Below the pieces are notes generated by a model. It was not told the DNA's origin. It ran no database searches and worked only from the letters and a program-made list of their open reading frames with translations. The translations under genes and the position numbers were made by a program. Shown here piece by piece: positions 22,188 to 28,901 of a stretch of DNA of 64,000 bases. The first letter of the stretch is position 1, and every line of letters begins with the position of its first letter. This stretch comes from Pseudomonas wayambapalatensis (GTDB taxonomy: Bacteria > Pseudomonadota > Gammaproteobacteria > Pseudomonadales > Pseudomonadaceae), in NCBI GenBank assembly GCA_014268975.2, contig CP077096.1, positions 3,013,501 to 3,077,500 of the forward strand, in the 5' to 3' direction.

Positions 22188-22264
22188 GGTCGAGGATGGT
22201 CGAGTGCCGTGCTAATTTGAAATTGGCCCGGTGTTTTGCTCTTGGCAGGGTTTTCACCGGGCCG

Positions 22265-22297
22265 AAAAAAGCCGGGGCTGGTTACCAGCCCCGGCTT
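22265..22297 (-). terminator. Rho-independent terminator after the DUF1543 gene
   Basis: On the minus strand AAGCCGGGGCTGG and CCAGCCCCGGCTT form perfect 13-bp arms around a three-base loop and are followed by a T-run (A-run 22265-22270 on the plus strand). It lies 25 bp past the stop at 22322. Confidence 0.85.
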
Positions 22298-22321
22298 GGT
22301 TCTTGCCTCGGCTCATGGTCA

Positions 22322-22807
22322 TCAGAGCAGGATGTAGTCGCTGAACTGGCGAATACCCGCGTGTTCGCCCTTGACCAGATGTACATAGCGTCCCGCCACC
22401 AGGTCGACCGGCAGGCATTCGTCGACATCGAGCACAGCGTCGGTATGCGGCTTGAGCCAATCAGATGCCATGCGTTGCTTGCCCAAGCGCTTGGCCTCGG
22501 CCTTGTCGGTGGCCGCCACCACCAAGTAACGATGCGCTTCACCGAATACCTGCCGTTCATAGCCACCCAGGTTCAGGAAGAACAGGCGCATGGCGTCAGG
22601 GCCCGGAGCCATCTGGCTCACTTCGACGCGATAGCCATCGACCCCGGCGACTTCCAGCCAAGAGTCGATGTGCAGGCCTTCGGCGCTGCCGAACCAGGCT
22701 TCGCGCAACTGGGGATGGAGCTGCTCCAGCGTTTCAGCTTGGGCGAAGACCACATCGTGGACTTCGATACGTGCTCCTGGGCATCGTGCCCACAGCCTGT
22801 CCTGCAT
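22322..22807 (-). CDS. DUF1543 domain protein, N terminus possibly altered
   Basis: The 161 residues contain GARIEVHDVVFAQAETLEQLHPQL, GSAEGLHIDSWLEV, MRLFFLNLGGYE and FGEAHRYLVVAATDKAEAKRLG, the hallmark of DUF1543 proteins of unknown function. Family members normally begin with a short hydrophobic strand plus G-G-x-H/R just before this segment. Here the first 10 residues (MQDRLWARCP) do not match, so a small 5' rearrangement or frameshift is possible. A strong terminator follows. No clear ribosome site precedes ATG 22807. Confidence 0.72.
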   Translation of the reverse strand: MQDRLWARCPGARIEVHDVVFAQAETLEQLHPQLREAWFGSAEGLHIDSWLEVAGVDGYRVEVSQMAPGPDAMRLFFLNLGGYERQVFGEAHRYLVVAATDKAEAKRLGKQRMASDWLKPHTDAVLDVDECLPVDLVAGRYVHLVKGEHAGIRQFSDYILL

Positions 22808-22902
22808 TGGTCAGAACGCTGAAGGACTGGCATGAGCTGGTCGGTAACGCTGGCTACGCGCTGATTGGCATTCATGCTTGCGCAAGCCAGCAAAGCACGC
22901 AA

Positions 22903-22938
22903 TGAATGAGCGGTCGTCCACTGACGACCGCTCATTCA
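22903..22938 (-). terminator. Long hairpin after the csbD-like gene
   Basis: TGAATGAGCGGTCGTC and its exact complement form 16-bp arms with a four-base loop, 16 bp after the stop at 22954. No clear T-run, so it may act mainly in mRNA stability. Confidence 0.6.
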
Positions 22939-22953
22939 CAACAGTTGACGAGG

Positions 22954-23133
22954 TTAATCCTTGGTGAGCGCATCCTTGACATCACCGACTACTTGCTGTG
23001 CTTCCCCTTTTTTCTCCTGCAGTTTGCCTTTTAACTCGAGGTCCGTGTTCCCGGTGGCCTTGCCTACGGCTTGTTTGACCTTGCCGACAGCCTCGTTAGC
23101 CATGCCTTTAACTTTGTCCGAAGCGCTGCTCAT
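22954..23133 (-). CDS. CsbD-family stress protein
   Basis: This is a 59-aa protein. KVKGMANEAVGKVKQAVGKATG is the repeated K-V-K-G/K-Q-A-V-G pattern of the CsbD family, and LKGKLQEKKGEAQQVVGDVKD follows. Family members are small, highly charged general-stress proteins of unknown mechanism. AGGAG precedes ATG 23133. It is followed by a 16-bp-arm hairpin. Confidence 0.9.
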   Translation of the reverse strand: MSSASDKVKGMANEAVGKVKQAVGKATGNTDLELKGKLQEKKGEAQQVVGDVKDALTKD

Positions 23134-23206
23134 GATTTTTCTCCTGCGACAATCATCAGTGAAACGTGGGTTGGAAGAACCGTGCGTGCATCGGTTGAAT
23201 TGCATG

Positions 23207-24193
23207 TCATTCAGCGATGACACGTGTCTTGCGTGACAACAACGCGAAGCGGCCGACTGCAAAGCTCAAGGCAGCACCGATCAGAAGCGTTACCAGGGTG
23301 CCCCAGGCGGCTTTCGATACGTTGCTAGCAGCGACTTGAGCAGCTTCGCGTGCCTGCTGCTCTGCCTGTTCTTTCAGAGCCTTCACCTGTTCAGCCGCCT
23401 GTTGATAAGCGCGTGCGTAGTTATCAACCACTTGCTCGGCCTCTTGCTGACTTTTTCCGGTGCGCGCAGCGACGATATTGACCAAGGCTTCCTTGTCTGC
23501 CGCACTCAGAGCAGGCTCACTGGCTTTGCGTACTCGCTCGAACCACTGCTTGAGCTGGTCGATCGTCAGGGTCGGGTTTTCGGCTGCGACTTGACCCGCA
23601 GACTCACCTTGGGCTTGAAGCTGATCGGTCTTTTGCTCCAAGGTCGAGGGGTTAAGTTCAGCCTTGCCGGACTGCTCAAGCGTTTTGTTCAGCTCAGCTT
23701 CCAGGCTGTCCCAGTCTAGCGAGATACCCTGTCTGTTCAGTTGCTCCTTGATGCCTTGGCCAACACCAGGCGCAGCAGCAGCGACGCCATCGGCTGCAAG
23801 CGACAGGCCTTTGCCGGCAATGTTGCCTGCGGTGCCGACCACGCTACCCGCCAAAGAAGCCAGCAGCCAGGTAGCCATCAGCGTGGTCAGCGTCCAACTC
23901 AACAGGCCATGCAGGCCTCCTCGGGTAGGGGCGGTACGGCCGGCCACCCAGGCGCCGGCTGCCACGGAGATCACCGTGCTGATGAACAACCAAACCCCCG
24001 CGCCCGTACCGAAGCCGCGTAAGGGATTGCCTTCAGCCATAGGGTCAACGGCCCCGGCGCCGATGGCCGTTCCCAGCACACTGAGTATCAGGTAGCTGGC
24101 CAAGGCGATGGCGCCGCCTGCGAACACGGCGCTCCAGGATACCCTCAGCGTGCTGACAGCGTTGGCTGGGGTAGTCACATACGATTCCGTCAT
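23207..24193 (-). CDS. Membrane protein of unknown function
   Basis: This is a 328-aa protein. Three N-terminal membrane helices (SAVFAGGAIALASYLILSVL, GVWLFISTVISVAAGAWVAG, TTLMATWLLASLAGSVVG) precede a long hydrophilic, Gln/Ala-rich and probably coiled-coil region (about residues 150-285). A final helix (GTLVTLLIGAALSFAVG) and a basic tail close it. I do not recognise a named family. It precedes the csbD-like gene on the same strand, 73 bp upstream of its start, so it may share general-stress control. Confidence 0.75.
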   Translation of the reverse strand: MTESYVTTPANAVSTLRVSWSAVFAGGAIALASYLILSVLGTAIGAGAVDPMAEGNPLRGFGTGAGVWLFISTVISVAAGAWVAGRTAPTRGGLHGLLSWTLTTLMATWLLASLAGSVVGTAGNIAGKGLSLAADGVAAAAPGVGQGIKEQLNRQGISLDWDSLEAELNKTLEQSGKAELNPSTLEQKTDQLQAQGESAGQVAAENPTLTIDQLKQWFERVRKASEPALSAADKEALVNIVAARTGKSQQEAEQVVDNYARAYQQAAEQVKALKEQAEQQAREAAQVAASNVSKAAWGTLVTLLIGAALSFAVGRFALLSRKTRVIAE

Positions 24194-24390
24194 CTATGCA
24201 TCCTCGAGAGTTTGGACTGGCAGCACCAGCAACTGATACCTCTGGTGCAACGTCAGGGCCAGTTTGCAGGTCTCATGCAAGGCTGTAATGGCGCATCTGC
24301 ACCTGATCGACTAGTGCATTGGCACCACCCTTGGCCTGGTTGCAGCGATTAAGCTCCAGGTAACACCGACATGCGCAATGGAGAACTGCC

Positions 24391-25866
24391 ATGAGTGACG
24401 CCGTGCTCGCACGCGAGACCAACCGCCGCCAGCTTCAGCAAATCATCGCCGGCTTGTCCGATGGTGTGATCCTGCTGGAAGTCGACCAATCGATAATCTG
24501 GGCAAACGAAGCGGCCCTGCGCATGCATGACGTCGACAGCCTGGAACAGCTGGGCAGCAACGCTGAGGGTTACCGCGAGCGATTCACGTTGCGTTACCGC
24601 AACAATCACCCGCTTGAACCCGAGCAGTACCCTATTGCCCGGGTGGCCGCTGGAGAGGTCTTCAGCGATGTGATGGTAGAGGTTACGGCCGTTGGCGAGG
24701 AGGAGGCGCGCAGCCGGGTACACAGGGTGCGCAGCATGGTGCTGGCGGACAGCAAGGGCGACGCTGAATCGCTGGTGCTGATCATCGCCGATGCCACTGA
24801 ATGGGCCAGCGCCGAACAGCGCTTCGAAAAAACCTTCAATGCCAACCCGGCGCCTGCGGTTATCTGCCGGCTCAGCGATCTACGTTTTATCAAAGTCAAT
24901 CAAGGCTTTCTGGAAATGACCGGCCATGTGCGGGATAACGTCATCGGCAGGTCTGTCTATGAGGTAGATGTGCTGGAAAACGCCGAGCGCAAGGAATTGG
25001 CGATCGAGCGGCTCATAGAGGGGGCAACTATCCCGCAGATGCAGGCTGAATTGCGCTTGCCGGATGGAGGCACGAAGCTGGTCATCGTGGCGGGACAACC
25101 ACTGGACATGCATGAGGAAGATTGCATGTTGTTCTCATTCACCGACCTTGAGCCCAGGCGCAAGGCGGAAAATGCACTGCGTCAGAGCGAGGAGCGCTTC
25201 GCCAAGGCGTTTCGCCTGAGCCCCGTGCCTACCTTGTTGTGCAGCGCTGACAGGCAGCAACTGATCGATGCCAACGAAGCCTTTCTCGACACTCTGGGGT
25301 ACACCGCACAGGAACTGCTAGGCAAAACGGTGGCTGAAATCAATTTCATGGACGATAGCCGCATTACGGCTCAGGTGTTCGACGTGTTGGAAAAAACAGG
25401 GCGCATTGAGGGGCTGGACCTGAAACTGCGTAAAAAAAATGACGACCGACTCCACTGCGTCCTGCAAGCTGACACCGTAAGTCTGCAGGACACTCCATGC
25501 TACCTGCTAGTAATGATGGATATCACCGAGCGCAAACGTTCGGAACTCGAGCTGGTCGAGGCGATCGAGACAGTCATGCAGGATGCATCGTGGTTTAGCC
25601 AAACCCTGATAGAAAAGTTGGCCAATGCCAAGCGCATTAACACAGGCCGTTTGCCTGATGCGTCGTTTACCAACCTTACGCGAAGAGAGCGTGATGTGTT
25701 GGCACTCATTTGCGAAGGTCTTGCCGACAAGGAAATCGCAGCGCGGTTGAACCTGGCACTCAACACCGTGCGCAACCATGTAGCCACAGTGTATTCCAAA
25801 CTCGACGTACACAGCCGTAGTGAGGCGATCGTCTGGGCTCGGGAGCGTAGATTGTTTGCAGGGTGA
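24391..25866 (+). CDS. PAS-domain LuxR-type transcriptional regulator
   Basis: This is a 491-aa protein. Three PAS domains are visible: about 15-120 (LSDGVILLEVDQSIIWANEAALRMHDV), about 145-250 (FNANPAPAVICRLSDLRFIKVNQGFLEMTG) and about 265-375 (FRLSPVPTLLCSADRQQLIDANEAFLDTLGYT). A LuxR/FixJ HTH follows at about 425-488 (LTRRERDVLALICEGLADKEIA, LNTVRNHVATVYSKLDV). It lacks kinase and receiver domains, so it probably senses a ligand or redox state directly through PAS. It stands alone and marks the left chromosomal flank of the island. Confidence 0.9.
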   Translation: MSDAVLARETNRRQLQQIIAGLSDGVILLEVDQSIIWANEAALRMHDVDSLEQLGSNAEGYRERFTLRYRNNHPLEPEQYPIARVAAGEVFSDVMVEVTAVGEEEARSRVHRVRSMVLADSKGDAESLVLIIADATEWASAEQRFEKTFNANPAPAVICRLSDLRFIKVNQGFLEMTGHVRDNVIGRSVYEVDVLENAERKELAIERLIEGATIPQMQAELRLPDGGTKLVIVAGQPLDMHEEDCMLFSFTDLEPRRKAENALRQSEERFAKAFRLSPVPTLLCSADRQQLIDANEAFLDTLGYTAQELLGKTVAEINFMDDSRITAQVFDVLEKTGRIEGLDLKLRKKNDDRLHCVLQADTVSLQDTPCYLLVMMDITERKRSELELVEAIETVMQDASWFSQTLIEKLANAKRINTGRLPDASFTNLTRRERDVLALICEGLADKEIAARLNLALNTVRNHVATVYSKLDVHSRSEAIVWARERRLFAG

Positions 25867-26089
25867 ATGCGTGCGTTTCAAGATGCTTGGTTCGACAATG
25901 CACGTCATCGGTAGAGCTGGTGCGTTGTCTTGGTTTTCCAATAATCTGCGGCTGAAAATCGGTCTTTTCGGCGTCCCCAAGCCGCCCATTTCCGGCTGAT
26001 GGGCAACTTGTTCAGAGTTTCCTTAACCGCTATCTGGAGCTCTACGGCCAAGTCCGTATGGCTGAGATGCGTCGCGAGAAGAATCTGCG
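25867..26089. other. Left flank of the island, no supported gene
   Basis: Short frames exist on the minus strand (for example one ending at 25905) but none has a recognisable family or ribosome site. Similarity to the right-end recombinase genes begins only near 26090. Confidence 0.5.
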
Positions 26090-26205
26090 TACCTTGGTTG
26101 GTCGTTGGTGCGGGTTCGAATCGCAACATGAGCCGGTCCTTTGAACACGTAGGCTGGAGGGGAGGAGGAGGGTGATGCCTGTTCGTGATCGGCTGATTGA
26201 GTCAC
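26090..26205 (-). pseudogene. ginB remnant (N-terminal fragment)
   Basis: The minus strand reads MTQSADHEQASPSSSPPAYV, then FKGPAHVAIRTRT. It matches the start of the intact ginB at 43774 (MTKSADREQASPSSFPPAYV and onward), and DNA similarity continues across the ginA/ginB junction. The similarity stops after about 38 codons. It is the remainder of an older island copy. Confidence 0.8.
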
Positions 26206-26623
26206 GACGAACCTTCTTGACTGTCAAGTCGGCCCCAAGCTGCCGAGGCACGCTGTGCGTTATGGCGGTTCGTAGACTCGGCCAGATAACGACGTGGCCT
26301 CGCCGAGGTCTCAGTCCAACCGCAGACTCGCCGGAGTTCGCCCGTGGCGCGCTCCACGCTGCTCGACCAGGTAAGCCAAGAAACGGTCGGCGAACGTTCG
26401 CTCTGGATGTAGTGCTCGTAGACCTCATGCAGCTGCGCAGAAACACCTACGGTTCGTCCGTGGGTTTTCAGCGCAGGCTCTTCAGTACGCGGGTTGGCGG
26501 GGTCATGTTCGCGGTCATTGGTGGTGACATAGGCGTGCTTAGAACCTTAGGCGCGGCGTTACCAGCCTGCAAGAGCAGCGGTACACGCTGACCTGAAGAA
26601 AGACGGCACTGAATCAGATTCAT
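26206..26623 (-). pseudogene. ginA remnant with internal deletions
   Basis: Starting at 26623 it reads MNLIQCRLSSGQRVPLLLQ, nearly identical to the start of the intact ginA (MKLIQCRFSSGQRLPLLVQ at 45039). It then jumps to the middle and end of ginA in shifted frames. At least two blocks are missing, including most of the N-terminal domain and the active-site segment HDFRH. The upstream 80 bp also match the region upstream of ginA. It cannot make a recombinase. Confidence 0.85.
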
Positions 26624-26725
26624 CGGCAGCCACCTAATTCTATGGTTCACCATGAACGCCAAGGCCATACAAGGCTCATGAACATCTATTACATAGCACA
26701 TGATTTAACAAGTGGGCGATGTCAG

Positions 26726-27025
26726 ATGTTCATAAGACGCTCTCCAGCGCACTGCACTTGGCTCAATAGCATCAAAACGAATGCGATTGTTCATAGATCC
26801 ATGTTTATTGACGAGATTTTCCGCTCGTCTGGTCGATGCGAACTTTGGCAGCTCCTCAGCGGTGAGGACGCTGCGGTACCGGGCAGGGAGTTGCATTGGG
26901 GGCTTGCCATCACAAAATTCCTTTCCGTAGATGGCTGGGAACCCTACCGAATTTCAATTTTCGAAGGGCGTCGATTGGTTTCTTGGGGTTTCGTAAAGTC
27001 CCATTCGTTTCGTATGACGGATTAG
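26726..27025 (+). CDS. Small hypothetical protein at island left end
   Basis: This is a 99-aa frame from ATG 26726, with a longer in-frame start at 26642 that lies in recombinase debris and is rejected. CELWQLLSGEDAAVPGRELHWGL, and SVDGWEPYRISIFEGRRLVS look like real protein sequence, but no family is recognised and no good ribosome site is present. It converges on the 466-aa gene at 27053. Confidence 0.4.
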   Translation: MFIRRSPAHCTWLNSIKTNAIVHRSMFIDEIFRSSGRCELWQLLSGEDAAVPGRELHWGLAITKFLSVDGWEPYRISIFEGRRLVSWGFVKSHSFRMTD

Positions 27026-27052
27026 CCCCTAAAATACGCAGGTGACTCTACT

Positions 27053-28453
27053 TCACATAGGCATCTGCCACCCAGACTTCACCCATCGGAACTTTGGCTC
27101 TTGAACCTTCGGCCCGCCGAAGTCTTCACCTTCAATCTTGAAGCACCTGGCCATCAGATCCCGCACCCCCCCCAAGCGCTCCATGGCAGTGAGTTCCTTG
27201 GTGATGTCCTTGACAACCGTTGTAAACGCCTTAGTCGATTCTGACTTCAAGAACTCGGGAGTGGAGAGAGCGAAATCCCGGTCGGGTAACGAAACCCCAA
27301 ATAGACTAGTAACAGAGCTTGCCGCCTTGATTAGAAAGCTCCCCTGGATACCTTGGGCAGACCTGAGACCGTAGCTGCGTTTAAGGTCGCCGCAAATCTT
27401 GTCGACATCATCCATGAGCTTGGTGATGCGCTTGTTTCCACTCGCGAGCCCTTGCTCGTCGAAGGCAACTCGAATGGCCTTTAGGGTTTCACGCATCGTT
27501 ACGAAATGGTCTTCGCTGCGGATCTGTCGAGCTGCCTCGATCGCACTGGAAACGCTTCCGGCGGATTGAGTCAGCCATGCCGAAAACAAGGGCAGGTCCA
27601 AAGCAACGGTCTGAGTTGCTCCGTGCGACCGGATTTCCGAAATGCTCGTGCTGGTTTTGTCCGAGAGGTTTGCCAGGAGGCGGGCGGTGAAGTCATGGCC
27701 GAAGGCGCCGGATTTCTTCATCCAGTGCACTTGATAGGCATGCCTGATGGGATGAATGAATGAGTCTGCTTTCAGGTGTTTGGCTGCAGTCGTGTAATAA
27801 ATTGATTTGTACGCGAGCCAGTTCAGCGAGGCGACGAACATCTCGAGTTGCTTGGTGGGACCTCCGTAGGCACCAGGATACTCTCTAGTGAACTCTGACT
27901 TGCTGAATTCGTGGCCATCCGAACCCACTAGCTTGACATCTTTCGACCAACGTCCGCGCGTTTCACTGGCATCGCTTAACTCTGCGAAGATTGCTGCGCT
28001 TAGGGCACTGTATTTGCCATAGTCGTCGGACGCACGGTAGCCCAGCATCCTCATGGTTAGGTAATACACACTGGAGGCTTGATCCCAGGTGCAGACCATG
28101 TTCATTTTCAGTTGCTCCAAAAGGGCACTAAAGTCCTCATCCACGAACTCGCCGCCGCGAATTTCAGGACGAATCAGTGATGCTTCTTTTTGAGCGAGCG
28201 TATCAACCCCGTCCAGCCCGAACTCGGAAGGCGACAAGAACCTGAGGTAGGGGAATTGTTGCTTGCGGCTTTCTCTGTGATCTGCTTTGTAGTTGTCTAT
28301 ACAGAGGAGGTCGTCGTAAAAGAGGTTGCCTTGCAGGAAATTCTCTAACGCGCACAGGTCTCCATTGATCGTATCGCTGGTCTTGACCGCGACCGCGCCG
28401 GTGGCGCGCTGGACGGCAGTGAGGGTGGCGTTGTCTATCAGTGCGTAGGTCAT
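27053..28453 (-). CDS. Unknown 466-aa island protein
   Basis: A soluble protein that begins MTYALIDNATLTAVQRATGA. Start 28453 has GGATGGG upstream; the in-frame ATG 28468 sits directly on that motif. Features are a mixed alpha/beta look, SSVYYLTMRMLGY, HPIRHAYQVHWMKKSGAFGHDF, and a helical C-terminal third ending in FRWVKSGWQMPM. No catalytic motif or known domain is recognised. It lies downstream of the helicase on the same strand after a 430-bp gap. It could be the target-recognition or regulatory partner of the helicase, but this rests only on position. Confidence 0.7.
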   Translation of the reverse strand: MTYALIDNATLTAVQRATGAVAVKTSDTINGDLCALENFLQGNLFYDDLLCIDNYKADHRESRKQQFPYLRFLSPSEFGLDGVDTLAQKEASLIRPEIRGGEFVDEDFSALLEQLKMNMVCTWDQASSVYYLTMRMLGYRASDDYGKYSALSAAIFAELSDASETRGRWSKDVKLVGSDGHEFSKSEFTREYPGAYGGPTKQLEMFVASLNWLAYKSIYYTTAAKHLKADSFIHPIRHAYQVHWMKKSGAFGHDFTARLLANLSDKTSTSISEIRSHGATQTVALDLPLFSAWLTQSAGSVSSAIEAARQIRSEDHFVTMRETLKAIRVAFDEQGLASGNKRITKLMDDVDKICGDLKRSYGLRSAQGIQGSFLIKAASSVTSLFGVSLPDRDFALSTPEFLKSESTKAFTTVVKDITKELTAMERLGGVRDLMARCFKIEGEDFGGPKVQEPKFRWVKSGWQMPM

Positions 28454-28468
28454 GTATTCATTGCCCAT

Positions 28469-28901
28469 CCTAGTGTGGCTGAGACTATAACCACTGAGAT
28501 TGGATGGTGGCTATATTCGACGGGCAGTCTTCGCGAACCATGGAGCATAGTCTTGGCGCAGGTGAAGCGCCTTATTCGACTGCACGCTCATTGGCGCAGT
28601 TCATACGCGCTTGAGCGTGTAATCAAGTGGATGGGCTCGACTATGCTGGGCCATTCACGATCGGATTGACATCAGGTGCTGGAATACAAAAGAAATACGT
28701 CGAGCAACCAGCGATGAATCGGGGAGGGCAGCGATCCATTGAGTGCATTTGGATAATTCTCGAGGCATCTTGGTAACTGCTAGCCATTGCAATGCAATGG
28801 CTGGGCGCCGATCTGTGGTAGTGCCAACTAGAATTTAAGTTCACCCTCAGGCCGGGCGGTGCGAAACCTCGACACATCGCATCTTCCAGCACCCGCTACA
28901 G
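28469..28901. other. 433-bp gap between unknown gene and helicase gene
   Basis: Contains a perfect hairpin at 28782-28802 and only short frames without ribosome sites (a 64-codon plus-strand frame at 28475 has no recognisable features). It probably holds the promoter of the 466-aa gene. Confidence 0.5.
28782..28802. repeat. Perfect hairpin, 9-bp arms
   Basis: AGCCATTGC-AAT-GCAATGGCT, 100 bp downstream of the helicase stop on its coding strand. No T-run. It could be an operator or an RNA hairpin. Confidence 0.5.

Noticed and set aside
26172..26591. A 139-codon plus-strand frame in the left end of the island
   Set aside because: It is antisense of the ginA remnant and shows no features of its own.
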